From positions 122,561-186,560 of the forward strand of contig NZ_JAHPRO010000005.1 in assembly GCF_025562455.1 (NCBI RefSeq): DNA of 64,000 nt. The letters are read 5' to 3'. Below are positions 39,220 through 49,374 of this stretch, piece by piece; position 1 is the stretch's first letter; every line of letters begins with the position of its first letter. The stretch comes from Acinetobacter sp. WU_MDCI_Axc73. GTDB lineage: Bacteria > Pseudomonadota > Gammaproteobacteria > Pseudomonadales > Moraxellaceae. A model generated the notes under the pieces. It was not told the DNA's origin, ran no database searches, and saw only the letters and a program-made list of their open reading frames with translations. The position numbers and the translations under genes were made by a program.

Positions 39220-40110
39220 TTAATACGTATTAACGTACTGTTTAATAGCAGGAGCGATCATTTCAGGACGACTTAAGATCCCCCAGTGGCTTGCATTGAT
39301 TTCTGTACGAGCAACAGGCGCTTTAATCCATTTCGCTTGATTTTCAAATAAATGTAAGGGTACAAATGGATCTTTTTTCATCACCAATAAATGTACTGGA
39401 ACCGAGGTATAACGTTTCTTTGGAAGTAGCAATGGCTTAATCAGATTTTTACGATACAACTCTAAACCATTAATACCATTTTTTAACTGATGGGATGGTT
39501 CAATCACTTGTTTTTTTTCTATTATTGAAACCAAACCTGACCACTGTTCTGCCAATTTTATCTTCCACACAAATTCAGGAATAACGGGTAGATTAAAAAA
39601 TACCATATAGCTGGATGACACCATCTGCTTGATGCCTTGGATATGTTGTAACGGATTTAAACTGATGAAACGATCGCGAAACCACATTCCTACAGCGTCC
39701 AAACTCGGTGCCAATGCGGTATAGCTCTTAACTTTTGCTTTTAATCGATCATCCAAGATCGCTTCCCAACCTTGTAATGCACCCCAATCATGCCCTAACA
39801 AATGCACGGCTTGATTTGGACTAACACTGTCAATGACCTGACTCAAATCATTCATCAGATAATTAAAGTGATACTGAGTCTTTTGAGATGGAACAGAAGA
39901 CTGTCCTGTGCCTCGCATGTCATAAGTGACCACATGAAAATCTTTCGCTAAAATCGAGGCCAATCCATCCCATACCTCAGCAGAATCGGGATAACCATGA
40001 ATGAGAACCATCGTTTGTTTTTCTGTAGATGATTTTCCCCATTCATACACAGCGATTGAAATATCATCTGATTGTACAAAGTGTTTGGTTTTATTTTGAT
40101 TAAGATTCAT
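39220..40110 (-). CDS. Alpha/beta hydrolase (epoxide hydrolase/dehalogenase type)
   Basis: ATG at 40110 just after the upstream stop. 296 residues: oxyanion motif HGYPDSAEVWDGL, nucleophile elbow LLGHDWGALQGWE (Asp nucleophile as in epoxide hydrolases and haloalkane dehalogenases), C-terminal catalytic His in NASHWGILSRPEM. The DMRGTGQSS motif is also typical. Its substrate is unknown. Confidence 0.85.
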   Translation of the reverse strand: MNLNQNKTKHFVQSDDISIAVYEWGKSSTEKQTMVLIHGYPDSAEVWDGLASILAKDFHVVTYDMRGTGQSSVPSQKTQYHFNYLMNDLSQVIDSVSPNQAVHLLGHDWGALQGWEAILDDRLKAKVKSYTALAPSLDAVGMWFRDRFISLNPLQHIQGIKQMVSSSYMVFFNLPVIPEFVWKIKLAEQWSGLVSIIEKKQVIEPSHQLKNGINGLELYRKNLIKPLLLPKKRYTSVPVHLLVMKKDPFVPLHLFENQAKWIKAPVARTEINASHWGILSRPEMIAPAIKQYVNTY

Positions 40111-40111
40111 T

Positions 40112-41050
40112 TTAAGGTGCTCTCGAAACGTGTTGTTCAAAAGCCAAAACCGCTGGTGACTGGTTCATATAAGCCACGGCAAGTTCGGTATCACCGTGAA
40201 AATTTGGATGATATTTTGGATTAAAGAAAGAAATAGATTCTTTGATAAACCAACCCAATGTCGGCACAAGATTATGGCGAGCGGATTTATTCCATCCTTT
40301 CCACAACCCAAGACTGAATAAACTTTTTTTAGACTTTGGCATGTCGTGGTCTGCTTCCATTAGCTTTACTGTGCCTAGAATCATGAGTGTAGAAAATGCA
40401 GGTAAAGTGAGTAGCATACTCATTGCTCGTACCCCATAATTGCCACTTAAATATTGGAATAAATCATAGGCAACTGCACGATGTTCCACTTCTTCAGCAC
40501 CATGCCATGTAAATAAGTCAGTCACCATAGGGTCACCACCTCGCTTGCCCCATTCAGCACGAGTGAGTGCAAACTGACCTAAGGCACAGGTGAAGTGCTC
40601 AGCAGCTGCCACCAGTGCCACACGAAAGACCAACCACTGTTTTTTTAAGCTTTTGGGTAGTTTGATACCAACTGGATCATCTGCCAAAACACGGTCAAAA
40701 AGTTGCATTGCACGATCATAATTTGCTTCGATATCCACACCGTATTGCTTTAAATATAATTCAATGGATTCTTTATGTGCTTGAGCATGTATCGCTTCTT
40801 GACGGATAAAAATTTTGACGTCCTCTTTTAATTTTTCATCCTCAATATATGGCAATGCTTTATTAAAAATACGACAGAAAAAATACTCACCTCTAACCAG
40901 TGAAAAACTGAAATGGTTAATCGCATGACTTGCTAAACGATCACTGGGAATCCATGCAAATGGCACATTATTCCATTCAAAATGAACTTTACGTGGAACC
41001 AAATCCCAAGTCGTCTTTGATGCCGCATGATTATCAAACAACTCGTTCAT
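40112..41050 (-). CDS. PF10118 predicted metal-dependent hydrolase (operon head)
   Basis: 312 residues with the same metal-site pattern as the last gene of the operon: FSLVRGEYFFCRIFNKAL, RQEAIHAQAHKESIELYL, AAAEHFTCALGQFAL, WHGAEEVEHRAVAYDLFQYL. It is the first gene after the promoter with two dyads. The two copies are clearly divergent from each other, so they may have different substrates. Confidence 0.83.
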   Translation of the reverse strand: MNELFDNHAASKTTWDLVPRKVHFEWNNVPFAWIPSDRLASHAINHFSFSLVRGEYFFCRIFNKALPYIEDEKLKEDVKIFIRQEAIHAQAHKESIELYLKQYGVDIEANYDRAMQLFDRVLADDPVGIKLPKSLKKQWLVFRVALVAAAEHFTCALGQFALTRAEWGKRGGDPMVTDLFTWHGAEEVEHRAVAYDLFQYLSGNYGVRAMSMLLTLPAFSTLMILGTVKLMEADHDMPKSKKSLFSLGLWKGWNKSARHNLVPTLGWFIKESISFFNPKYHPNFHGDTELAVAYMNQSPAVLAFEQHVSRAP

Positions 41051-41075
41051 ATATTCATCCTCAATAAAATATAAG

Positions 41076-41130
41076 TTAGTTCCAAAAAAGAACTAATAAA
41101 ATTATATTAAGTTCAAAAAAAACTTGTAAA
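41076..41130 (-). promoter_or_regulatory. Promoter of the hydrolase/oxidoreductase operon with two dyads
   Basis: TTTACA (41130-41125), 18 bp, TATAAT (41106-41101) on the minus strand. TTAGTTC-7 nt-GAACTAA (41076-41096) overlies the start of transcription, and AAGTT-8 nt-AACTT (about 41108-41125) fills the spacer. Two related dyads at a consensus promoter suggest repression; no regulator gene is adjacent. Confidence 0.7.
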
Positions 41131-41177
41131 GCTATTTTGACAATATCTCTTGTCATTTCGGGACAAAATGATTGTGA

Positions 41178-41474
41178 AAGGACTTCGTTGCACCAAGATT
41201 TATAATTTGAAGTGTCCCCAACTCACTTAAATTCAGGTCACAACTCGAATTTTTAGTCGGTCTAATAATGTAAATTTATTTAGGAGTGGTGTTCTCGCAT
41301 TTATTTCATTATGACCATTTTTTGATTGATGCAAGAGACCTAGCATTTCCATGATTAATGAGATTTCAGTTGTATGAGAACCAATTGAGAGGACGATACA
41401 TTTTAAGAGTAGGTTTATGAAAATTATATTGTGAAATAAGCCCTTAGAGATAGCTTTGTGTAACAAAACCTTGT
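41178..41474 (-). mobile_element. IS remnant (IS5-family-like)
   Basis: The left end GGACTTCGTTGCACCAAGATT (20 nt; 41178 on) is roughly inverted at the right (GGTTTTGTTACACAAAGC on the minus strand, about 41455-41472). Inside, a minus-strand frame (stop 41233) ends INARTPLLNKFTLLDRLK..., reminiscent of an IS5-type transposase C-terminus. No intact transposase remains. The rest of 41051-41707 is non-coding. Confidence 0.4.
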
Positions 41475-41707
41475 CATTTGCTGATCGTTTGAGCGAACCA
41501 TTTTAATCCTCACAGAAAGGTTGAATTTTTTGATATCCTTCCAAGCTGCCCATTTCCAATTTTGATCAGGAATAACGGCTAGTTTAGACTAAAAGAACCT
41601 ACACTAAAATTTTAGATTAGGTTGTATTTGGTTAGATTCCATTCTACACCCTTGGATATCCTGTTTTATGTTAAACACTATCAAACTTATTGAATATAAA
41701 GGTTTTA

Positions 41708-44353
41708 ATGATGATGAAAGATAATAATAGCATAGCAGACCTATCCAACCACACTCCAATGATGCAACAATATTTAAAAGTCAAAATGGAACACCAGCAT
41801 GCTTTACTTTTTTATCGCATGGGTGACTTTTACGAACTTTTTTTTGACGATGCGCGCAAGGCAGCCAAGTTATTAGGTATTACCCTAACCCATCGAGGAA
41901 AAACCAATGGTGAACCCATTCCAATGGCAGGCGTACCTTATCATGCGGCCGAAGGTTATCTAGCACGTTTGGTCAAAGCTGGACAAACTGTCGCAATTTG
42001 TGAGCAAGTGGGAGAAGTTACAGGCAAGGGACCCGTTGAGCGAAAAGTTGTTCGTATTATTACGCCAGGTACCATTACTGATGATGCGCTGCTAGGTAGT
42101 TACCAATCTTCAAATTTGGTTGCATTATGTATTCAACAAAACAAAATAGGACTGGCTTTACTGGATTTAAGTGCCAGTATTTTTAAGGTTCAGGAACACG
42201 AATTTAAAACTGAACAATTAGCAATTGAACTTTCACGCTTAATGCCAAGTGAGATTGTCGTTGATGAAGATTTAGTCGATCAAAATATTCTGGAACAAAT
42301 TAAAAAACAGATAGACTGTCCAATTACCAAACGTCCTAACGTTGATTTTAATTTAAACAATGCCCAAAAAACCTTATGCGACCAGTTTGCTGTTACAACA
42401 CTTTCAGGCTTTGGAATTGATCATTTACCTCTTGCCAAAGCCTCTGCTGCGGCCTTGATTCACTATGCCAAAGAAACCCAAAAAACTGCTCTGCCGCATA
42501 TCCGATCGATTCAACTTGAGCAAAGTTCAGATTTTATTGCACTTGATCCAATCACTCGCCGCAATCTGGAAATTATCGACCCACTGTTTGAACATGGTAC
42601 GTCTTTATTCAATTTAATCAATGATTGCCAAACCGCTATGGGCGGTCGTTTACTCAGCCGTACTTTAATGCAACCCATCCGTGATACTGCACTTCTGGAT
42701 GCGCGACTGGACGCAACTGAACAGCTATTAACAGGTTATCACGAATCCCCTGTACGCTTAGTATTAAAGGAAATTGGTGATATCGAACGGGTGCTAAGTC
42801 GTATAGCATTAGGCAGTGCACGTCCACGTGACCTAGTACAATTACGTCATGCATGTGCTCAAACTCCATTTCTGAGACATGCATTACTGCCTGTGATTCA
42901 GGCAAAATCTTCGACCTTACTCACCGAGCTCGACCAGCAATTGGGCGATTTCAAAGAACTCCATCAGTTACTTTTATCTGCAATTGTCGAAAATCCGCCC
43001 GTACTACTGCGCGATGGCAATGTAATTGCCGAAGGTTATGATGGTGAACTGGATGAGCTACGCAAAATACGGGATCATGCTGGACAGTTTCTGATTGATC
43101 TTGAAATTAAGGAACGCGAACTCAGTGGTATCTCGACTTTAAAAATCGGCTATAACCGTGTCAGTGGTTATTATATCGAATTGACACGCGCACAAGCGGA
43201 GCAAGCTCCAGAGCATTATATTCGTCGCCAAACCCTAAAGAATGCTGAGCGTTATATCACGCCAGAACTCAAAGGATTTGAAGATAAAGTTCTTTCCAGT
43301 GAATCTCGTGCGCTTGCCCGTGAGAAATTATTATTTGAAAACTTGCTTGATATCCTTAGACAGAATATTGCCAATTTACAGATGATGAGTGCAGCGATTG
43401 CCCAGATTGATGTCTTGGCTAATTTTGCGCATCAAGCCCGTTTGCAGCAATGGAATCGCCCTGAGTTTAGTCCAGAGATAGGGATTAAAATTCATGCAGG
43501 TCGTCATCCAGTAGTCGAAGCACTCAATAAAACGCCGTACACTCCTAATGATACTTTTTTAGATAGTCATCATCGCATGGCGATCATCACTGGGCCAAAT
43601 ATGGGGGGGAAATCCACCTTCATGCGTCAAACTGCATTGATTAGCTTACTGGCATATTGCGGTAGTTATGTGCCTGCTCAATCTGCAAAACTGGGTCCGA
43701 TTGATCGAATCTTTACCCGTATTGGTTCAGCAGATGATTTATCAACAGGCAAATCGACTTTTATGGTTGAAATGACTGAAACCTCACAAATTCTACACCA
43801 TGCTACCCATCAATCTTTAGTTTTAATGGATGAAGTCGGGCGTGGTACCAGTACTTATGATGGTTTGTCATTAGCATGGGCCTGTGTATTAGATCTAACT
43901 AAACGCATCAAGTGTCTATGTTTATTTGCCACGCATTATTTTGAATTAACCGAGCTTGGTAGCGAAGCAGGTATCGATAATTATCATGTGACGGCTAAAG
44001 AAATGAACGGCAATCTGATTTTGTTGCATAAGGTACAACATGGCCCTGCCAGCCAAAGCCATGGTTTACAAGTAGCAAAACTGGCAGGTATACCAGCAGG
44101 CGTTATTAAAGAAGCGCAAAAACGTTTAAAAATATTGGAAAAACAGCAGCAACAACATATTCAATCTGCGGTGCAAAATGATTTGTTCAATGCCGTTGAA
44201 CATGAAATTGAAACACCAACGATTGAAAAAGTTATCGAAGTTGAAGTTCAATCCCCTGCATTGGAAATGCTGAAACAAATTGATGTCGATAACTTGACAC
44301 CCCGTCAGGCACTTGAACAGCTTTACTCATTAAAAGCCAGTCTCAGCTCATAA
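41708..44353 (+). CDS. mutS: DNA mismatch repair protein MutS
   Basis: The ATG at 41708 (AAAGG upstream) is preferred over a TTG at 41690; 881 residues. Mismatch-binding motif [15 protein letters not shown]; connector, lever and clamp domains; C-terminal ATPase with Walker [31 protein letters not shown], Walker [18 protein letters not shown] and ATHYFEL. It recognises mismatches and signals repair. Transcription ends at the hairpin 44363-44394. Confidence 0.96.
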   Translation: MMMKDNNSIADLSNHTPMMQQYLKVKMEHQHALLFYRMGDFYELFFDDARKAAKLLGITLTHRGKTNGEPIPMAGVPYHAAEGYLARLVKAGQTVAICEQVGEVTGKGPVERKVVRIITPGTITDDALLGSYQSSNLVALCIQQNKIGLALLDLSASIFKVQEHEFKTEQLAIELSRLMPSEIVVDEDLVDQNILEQIKKQIDCPITKRPNVDFNLNNAQKTLCDQFAVTTLSGFGIDHLPLAKASAAALIHYAKETQKTALPHIRSIQLEQSSDFIALDPITRRNLEIIDPLFEHGTSLFNLINDCQTAMGGRLLSRTLMQPIRDTALLDARLDATEQLLTGYHESPVRLVLKEIGDIERVLSRIALGSARPRDLVQLRHACAQTPFLRHALLPVIQAKSSTLLTELDQQLGDFKELHQLLLSAIVENPPVLLRDGNVIAEGYDGELDELRKIRDHAGQFLIDLEIKERELSGISTLKIGYNRVSGYYIELTRAQAEQAPEHYIRRQTLKNAERYITPELKGFEDKVLSSESRALAREKLLFENLLDILRQNIANLQMMSAAIAQIDVLANFAHQARLQQWNRPEFSPEIGIKIHAGRHPVVEALNKTPYTPNDTFLDSHHRMAIITGPNMGGKSTFMRQTALISLLAYCGSYVPAQSAKLGPIDRIFTRIGSADDLSTGKSTFMVEMTETSQILHHATHQSLVLMDEVGRGTSTYDGLSLAWACVLDLTKRIKCLCLFATHYFELTELGSEAGIDNYHVTAKEMNGNLILLHKVQHGPASQSHGLQVAKLAGIPAGVIKEAQKRLKILEKQQQQHIQSAVQNDLFNAVEHEIETPTIEKVIEVEVQSPALEMLKQIDVDNLTPRQALEQLYSLKASLSS

Positions 44354-44362
44354 AGCAAAGTA

Positions 44363-44394
44363 CAGAATAGATCGCACATATGTGATCTATTCTG
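44363..44394 (+). terminator. Terminator of mutS
   Basis: CAGAATAGATC / GATCTATTCTG, an 11-bp perfect stem with a 10-nt loop that is itself self-complementary, followed shortly by a T run. Confidence 0.7.
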
Positions 44395-44616
44395 CATATC
44401 GTCTTTTTTAAATATTCAGATTCTGCCATAAGTCCCGTTTATTTTTTCCTATAGGAGAAAAAGAAAGAGGATTTAAACAGTGATGAAATAACTCTATACT
44501 TAGAGATTGTTTATCGTTAATTTACAAAACTGAGTTAAAGTTCGACAACTTTTTACCCATTCAAAATCAAAGTAATGTTAAAACTAAAAATACAGCATTT
44601 AAGTGTGGAGAATAAA

Positions 44617-44793
44617 ATGTCACGTGGAGATAAATCAGCCTATACCGATAAACAGAAACGCCAAGCTCATCATATTGAAGAAAGCGAACGAGAACGTGGG
44701 CATTCTCAAGAAGAAGCTGAACGAATTGCATGGGCAACAGTGAATAAACAAGATGGCGGTGGTCTAAAAAACTCAAATAAACCCAGTAAATAA
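44617..44793 (+). CDS. Small conserved basic protein (58 aa)
   Basis: The ATG at 44617 has GGAG upstream. MSRGDKSAYTDKQKRQAHHI, then ESERERGHSQEEAERIAWAT and VNKQDGGG, is a conserved short protein sometimes called plasmid stabilisation protein; no biochemical role is established. It stands alone between mutS and fdxA. Confidence 0.7.
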   Translation: MSRGDKSAYTDKQKRQAHHIEESERERGHSQEEAERIAWATVNKQDGGGLKNSNKPSK

Positions 44794-44952
44794 TGCTTTA
44801 ATTGAGAGTTACTATCAACTACAGTGATATAAATCAGTCCTTTTCATCAATCCGAATAATAAATATCAATAAAAGGAATTGTTAGTCTCCCCCTTTTTTG
44901 CCTAAAATACAGCATTCGGAATTAGAACCATATTTTTTAGGTAGCTGTCGCC

Positions 44953-45282
44953 ATGACCTTCGTTGTCACTGAAAACTGTATTAAATGTAAATACCAAGAT
45001 TGCGTAGAAGTATGCCCAGTTGATTGTTTCTACGAAGGCCCAAATTTTTTGGTCATCAATCCAGATGAATGTATCGATTGTGCGCTATGTGAACCAGAAT
45101 GCCCTGCCAATGCAATTTTCTCAGAAGATGAGCTGCCAGAAGGTCAGGAAGTCTTTATTGAACTTAATGCTGAACTCTCTGAAAAATGGGCTGGTAATAA
45201 TATTACTCAAATTGGTGAGCAACCTGCTGATCGTGAAGAATGGAACGGTAAACCAGATAAGCTTCAGTATTTAGAGAAATAA
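44953..45282 (+). CDS. fdxA: 7Fe ferredoxin FdxA
   Basis: 109 residues. [18 protein letters not shown] and [16 protein letters not shown] bind a [3Fe-4S] and a [4Fe-4S] cluster, and the C-terminal extension ([20 protein letters not shown]) is typical of the FdxA type. An electron carrier in the cytoplasm. Terminator follows. Confidence 0.94.
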   Translation: MTFVVTENCIKCKYQDCVEVCPVDCFYEGPNFLVINPDECIDCALCEPECPANAIFSEDELPEGQEVFIELNAELSEKWAGNNITQIGEQPADREEWNGKPDKLQYLEK

Positions 45283-45292
45283 TTGCAAATTA

Positions 45293-45316
45293 GACCAGCA
45301 AAAGCTGGTCTTTTTG
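45293..45316 (+). terminator. Terminator of fdxA
   Basis: GACCAGC-AAAA-GCTGGTC followed by TTTTT. Confidence 0.88.
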
Positions 45317-45411
45317 TATCTGAATCACACATTTCATTGCAAATTTTCCTCATTTTATCCATCCTTTTCGATTAGAATAATCCCAATTTAAAGTAAGCAA
45401 TTGATTCTATT

Positions 45412-46131
45412 ATGCCGAAATTTTTGAAGGGTTTACTCGCCATAAGCCTTGCACCTGTTGTAATGGTTGCCTGTACTACCTCCCCTCAAAAAGTAGGAAA
45501 AGTTACCCCTTCAACTGGACATCGCATTTATATTCCGCAGGAAAAAGTCATATTAGAACGTCCAGTTCCAGTGAAAACTGTTCCAGCAGCCTATCTGGCA
45601 TGGCTAAGCATGGGCGATAATCGTTCGCGTGTTCAAGAATATGAACGCTTTCTTGAGCGCAATAATGTCGCCAATGTTGTACCTAATTTTGAATTATTAA
45701 AAACTGCACGGGACTGGCAAAAATGTGGTCGCTCACAATATGCGGTTCCAAATCGTGAACTATGGAACAATGCCATACCGACCTTGCGTATTTTTAAAGC
45801 TTTAGTTGCCCAAAAGGTTTTAACTGATTTTGAAGTCACCTCAGTTTATCGAGATCTACCTTTAAACCAATGTGCAGGTGGGGCTAGTTCATCACGACAT
45901 TTATTTAATTCAGCGATCGATTTTCGTATTGGTCCAGAGTTTCCACAGTCTCAAGATTATGCATTTATAGAAAATACTAAGTTTAAGCTATGTCAATTCT
46001 GGGTACAGCATGGACAAAGTCTGGATATGGGGATTGGCATTTACGCTTCTGGGCAGATTCATATTGATACCCAAGGCTATCGAACCTGGGGCCCCGATCA
46101 TAGTCGCAATAGCTCAATGTGTAATTATTAA
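45412..46131 (+). CDS. M15-type peptidase-like lipoprotein
   Basis: 239 residues. Lipobox around VVMVACTT. The C-terminal half has SVYRDLPLNQCAGGASSSRH-LFNSAIDFRI and GQIHIDTQGYRTWG: His and Asp in SRH..AIDF and His in IHIDT fit the zinc site of M15A D-Ala-D-Ala carboxypeptidase-like proteins. It is probably a cell-wall enzyme anchored in the outer membrane. Confidence 0.78.
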   Translation: MPKFLKGLLAISLAPVVMVACTTSPQKVGKVTPSTGHRIYIPQEKVILERPVPVKTVPAAYLAWLSMGDNRSRVQEYERFLERNNVANVVPNFELLKTARDWQKCGRSQYAVPNRELWNNAIPTLRIFKALVAQKVLTDFEVTSVYRDLPLNQCAGGASSSRHLFNSAIDFRIGPEFPQSQDYAFIENTKFKLCQFWVQHGQSLDMGIGIYASGQIHIDTQGYRTWGPDHSRNSSMCNY

Positions 46132-46151
46132 AAATGTCCTGAATGTGTTTG

Positions 46152-46178
46152 AAAGAGACCATATATGAGTCTCTTTTT
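46152..46178 (+). terminator. Terminator of the M15 peptidase gene
   Basis: AAAGAGAC (46152-46159) / GTCTCTTT (46169-46176) followed by TTT. Confidence 0.75.
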
Positions 46179-46278
46179 TAATATTAGAGAATGAACTTTT
46201 GATTTTTCTGGCACTTAAAATTGCACATCGATTAGAAATGGTTAAAATGCTGCTATCTCAGTATAGGTAACATGCGTT

Positions 46279-46947
46279 ATGCAACAGATGTGGACAGACA
46301 TTGATCATTATATCGATTCACATTTAATTCCTGAAGATCCAAACCTCCAATTTGCGCTGGATAATACTGCCAATCAGGGATTTCCAGATCATTTGGCCGT
46401 TGCACCTAATCAGGGTATGCTTTTACAAATGTTGATTCAGATGAATCAGTGCAAACGTGTTTTGGAGTTAGGAACATTTGCGGCCTATAGTACAGTCTGG
46501 CTAGCGCGCACTTTACCTAAAGATGGCTATTTACTCACCATCGAAGGGCGAGATACTCATGCAGCACTAGCACAACAAAATATTGATCATGCCAAATTCG
46601 ACGTTCCTGTTGAACTTAAAGTCGGACGCGCTGCTGATATTTTACGTCAGATAGATCCTACAACATTTGAACCATTTGATTTTATTTTTATCGATGCAGA
46701 TAAACAAAGTTATCCAGAATATTTAGAGCTTACTCTGAATCTTTCACATTCGGGTACGATTCTGGTGCTGGATAATGTGATCCGTGCGGGTGACATTCTT
46801 GATGAAAATAATAAAAAACCTAGTATTGAAGGTATTCGCCAGACCTTTGAAGCCTTGCAAAATCATCCTCGAATTTTATCATGTACAGCCTTACAAACGG
46901 TGGGAAGTAAAGGGCATGATGGCTTTGCAATTGCCATTGTAAAGTGA
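46279..46947 (+). CDS. O-methyltransferase (class I SAM)
   Basis: 222 residues. MLLQMLIQMNQCKRVLELGT-FAAYSTVWLART is motif I of COMT-like enzymes; EPFDFIFIDADKQSYPEYLE carries the metal-binding Asp; GTILVLDNVIRAGDI is also conserved. Substrate unknown. It converges with the uspA gene across a cluster of DnaA-box-like sites. Confidence 0.87.
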   Translation: MQQMWTDIDHYIDSHLIPEDPNLQFALDNTANQGFPDHLAVAPNQGMLLQMLIQMNQCKRVLELGTFAAYSTVWLARTLPKDGYLLTIEGRDTHAALAQQNIDHAKFDVPVELKVGRAADILRQIDPTTFEPFDFIFIDADKQSYPEYLELTLNLSHSGTILVLDNVIRAGDILDENNKKPSIEGIRQTFEALQNHPRILSCTALQTVGSKGHDGFAIAIVK

Positions 46948-47024
46948 TGATCAAAAAACACTCTTAATTTATTTTTATTTTAAAATCAATATCCTATTTT
47001 TATTTACATTGCTTGTCCATATAG

Positions 47025-47057
47025 TTATCCACAAGATTTGCGGATAACTATGGATAA
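47025..47057. promoter_or_regulatory. Cluster of three DnaA-box-like sequences
   Basis: TTATCCACA (47025-47033, consensus), TTATCCGCA on the minus strand (47047-47039) and TTATCCATA on the minus strand (47057-47049) within 33 bp, between two convergent genes. The first two form an inverted repeat GTTATCC..GGATAAC, so a terminator-like role is possible too. Confidence 0.5.
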
Positions 47058-47067
47058 GGCTTTTAAA

Positions 47068-47910
47068 TTATTTCGCCACCAACAGCGGTACAGTTGCATT
47101 ACGGAAAATTGAGGTGGCAATACTACCCAAAAAGAACTGATGGATTTTACTGTGACTGAATGCACCCAATACGATCATCTGAATACCGTGTTCACGTTGG
47201 TATTCCAGTATATTTTCTGAAACGTCGCCATAACGATAAACAGTCACGACTTCGATGCCCGCATGACTTAAAAATTCTTCTGGATCTTTTAGGACTTGTG
47301 GATGATCACCAACATAAAGCAAATGGCATTGCAAAGTTTTAAGTAAATCACTTTGCGCAATTCGATGCATCATCTTGACACAAGTTGGAGAGTATTCATA
47401 AGCAAAGATAAAGCGTGTAGGCGCTTTAAATGTTTCACCGACAGTCATCACGATACAATTTGCACCGCGAATAAAGTTTTCAACATTACTGCCAATAGGC
47501 TTATTTTTTTCTGCTGCTCTTTCTCCTACTCGGCCGATTACAACAAAATCATCTTCTTTTAAAATACTAAAACTTTGTTCCAGAAAATCACCTTTTTCCT
47601 GAATCTTTGAACTGGTTAAACCATATTTTTCTTCGATCATTTCAGAAATGTGTTTAAGTAAATTATTGCTATAGTCTAAAGCCAGTTCACTTTGTTTTTG
47701 CTCCAACTCAGCAAGCTCTTTGAGCAACATGGCGTTACTCTCAAAACCAATAACGCCACTAATTTCGCCCAAATGGTAACTGGCAGGATAGTAGTCAAGA
47801 ATTTGTAGTAACACCAGTTCTCGTTTGGTTTGTTTAGCCACCCATGCAGCAGCTTCTGCAATTGCATTAATGCAAGGTGAAGAATCAATACATGCAATAA
47901 CACGACTCAT
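47068..47910 (-). CDS. Tandem universal stress protein (UspA)
   Basis: 280 residues with two Usp domains: SRVIACIDSSPCINAIAEAA at the start and a second ending IQMIVLGAFSHSKIHQFFLG-SIATSIFRNATVPLLV, which has the G-x2-S/H-x9-G(S)xxx ATP-binding pattern in part. Stress resistance proteins; exact role unknown. Monocistronic. Confidence 0.88.
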   Translation of the reverse strand: MSRVIACIDSSPCINAIAEAAAWVAKQTKRELVLLQILDYYPASYHLGEISGVIGFESNAMLLKELAELEQKQSELALDYSNNLLKHISEMIEEKYGLTSSKIQEKGDFLEQSFSILKEDDFVVIGRVGERAAEKNKPIGSNVENFIRGANCIVMTVGETFKAPTRFIFAYEYSPTCVKMMHRIAQSDLLKTLQCHLLYVGDHPQVLKDPEEFLSHAGIEVVTVYRYGDVSENILEYQREHGIQMIVLGAFSHSKIHQFFLGSIATSIFRNATVPLLVAK

Positions 47911-48055
47911 AATAGCCTCTCTTCATTAAGGTCTAATGCCTTGGAGATTTTGTTTTGTTATTTTTAACTTAGCATAATTGAATGAAAACTTCGGTAATTT
48001 TTTATGCTGTTTAAATTATTTTCTATGAAAAACAATCAAGTGATTAAAAAATCAA

Positions 48056-48670
48056 CTACTCTCTATTTCTAATCCAACGTGCAGGATTTCCTGCAACCAC
48101 ATGATACGCTTCTATATCCTTAGTCACCATGCTATTCATACCTACCACTGCATGGTCGCCAATCGAAATGCCATCTTTAACGCCAACATGCGCCCCTAAC
48201 CAGACATCTTGACCAATTTCAATGCCTTTGGACGTGACTGGTTGTTGATACACTGGACGATCTAACTCCACCCCATGATCAAAAGCATATAAATGGCAAT
48301 ATGCGGCTATCCGTACTTGATCATGTAAGATAATACCCGCGCGTCCACCATCTAAAATACAATGATGGTTAATTGCAACTTCATTGCCTATCGTTAAAGG
48401 TCCATGTAATTTGCAATCCGCCGAAATAAAAGTGTTATCACCAATTTTAATTTTGCGTCCCCTTTCTGCAAAAATATGTGCTAAAGGAGAAATAAAACAG
48501 TTTTTACCAATTTCTACTGTTTCCATTTCCATCAAGTATGCTTGATATTCCTTCTGCCATGCTTCTGCCCATTCACGATGCTGTGGTTTTAAGCTCCAAT
48601 ATAACCACGGCATATAATTCAAACGGTGTTTATGTTGTTCTCGATATTTGAGTAAACGATCATCACTCAT
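48056..48670 (-). CDS. Left-handed beta-helix acyltransferase (maltose acetyltransferase-like)
   Basis: The ATG at 48670 (TGGAG upstream) overlaps the YigZ-type stop by 8 bases. 204 residues: hexapeptide repeats (VEIGKNCFISPLAHI, IKIGDNTFISADCKLHG) and the CoA-acetyltransferase motif IEIGQDVWLGAHVGVKDGIS-IGDHAVVGMNSMVTKDI; AFDH motif holds the catalytic His. Acetylates a hydroxyl of a sugar or related compound. Confidence 0.85.
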   Translation of the reverse strand: MSDDRLLKYREQHKHRLNYMPWLYWSLKPQHREWAEAWQKEYQAYLMEMETVEIGKNCFISPLAHIFAERGRKIKIGDNTFISADCKLHGPLTIGNEVAINHHCILDGGRAGIILHDQVRIAAYCHLYAFDHGVELDRPVYQQPVTSKGIEIGQDVWLGAHVGVKDGISIGDHAVVGMNSMVTKDIEAYHVVAGNPARWIRNRE

Positions 48671-49259
48671 GTTCTGGCTCCACAATTTTTAGTTGTTCGC
48701 GTCCACGAGTAATATCTTGTATTTTTAATTTTAAAGGATCAATTTGATGAATCTGTAATGCTGCTTCTACACTCACACCATCATGGGTATAGTTTTCTAT
48801 ATATTCGATTTGCTGATGCTTTAGTTCATACTGAAGAATCGGCCATTCATTAAAATGACAAGAAAATACAGTCTGTTTTTTTTCAATTAATTCTATTTTT
48901 TCTACAAGGTTTAAACATTGTCCAGCACAACCACCATAAGCCCGTACTAAACCGCCCGTTCCAAGTTTTACACCACCAAACCAACGATTCACCAAAACTA
49001 GAATATTAGTCAGTTCATTGCCTTCTATGGTTGCCAAAATTGGTCGACCCGCAGTACCAGAAGGCTCACCATCATCATTGAATCTTACGTGATGTCCTAT
49101 TTTCCAAGCCCAACACTGGTGAGTAGTGGTGATATCTTTATAGCTTTCCAAAAAAGCTTTCACTTGGTCTTCGTTTTCAACAGGAGTTGCAAATGCCTGA
49201 AATCGACTTTTTTTGATTTCTTCTTCAAAACAAACCAATTGTGCAATGGTAAAAGGCAT
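48663..49259 (-). CDS. YigZ/IMPACT family protein
   Basis: ATG at 49259. 198 residues: EEEIKKSRFQAFATPVENED, CWAWKIGHHVRFNDDGEPSG-TAGRPILATIEG and ILVLVNRWFGGVKLGTGGLV-RAYG are the IMPACT family signature. Function in bacteria is uncertain (translation-linked). It overlaps the acetyltransferase gene. Confidence 0.9.
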   Translation of the reverse strand: MPFTIAQLVCFEEEIKKSRFQAFATPVENEDQVKAFLESYKDITTTHQCWAWKIGHHVRFNDDGEPSGTAGRPILATIEGNELTNILVLVNRWFGGVKLGTGGLVRAYGGCAGQCLNLVEKIELIEKKQTVFSCHFNEWPILQYELKHQQIEYIENYTHDGVSVEAALQIHQIDPLKLKIQDITRGREQLKIVEPEHE

Positions 49260-49321
49260 AACAGCAAACAAAGATCAATGATAAAGAAATATTATAGCGT
49301 GAATTAATATCGGTAATCACA

Positions 49322-49346
49322 AAAATCCCCGCAATAGCGAGGATTT
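49322..49346 (-). terminator. Terminator of the type I secretion operon
   Basis: AAATCCTCGC-TATT-GCGGGGATTT hairpin on the minus strand (one mismatch region) followed by TTTT, just after the HlyD-type gene. Confidence 0.65.
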
Positions 49347-49374
49347 AAATATTTCATCAATTTTTTATTACTTT

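Noticed and set aside
41500..41640. Minus-strand fragment reading NWKWAAWKDIKKFN..
   Set aside because: Short, without start or recognised family; it may be a decayed gene but cannot be supported.
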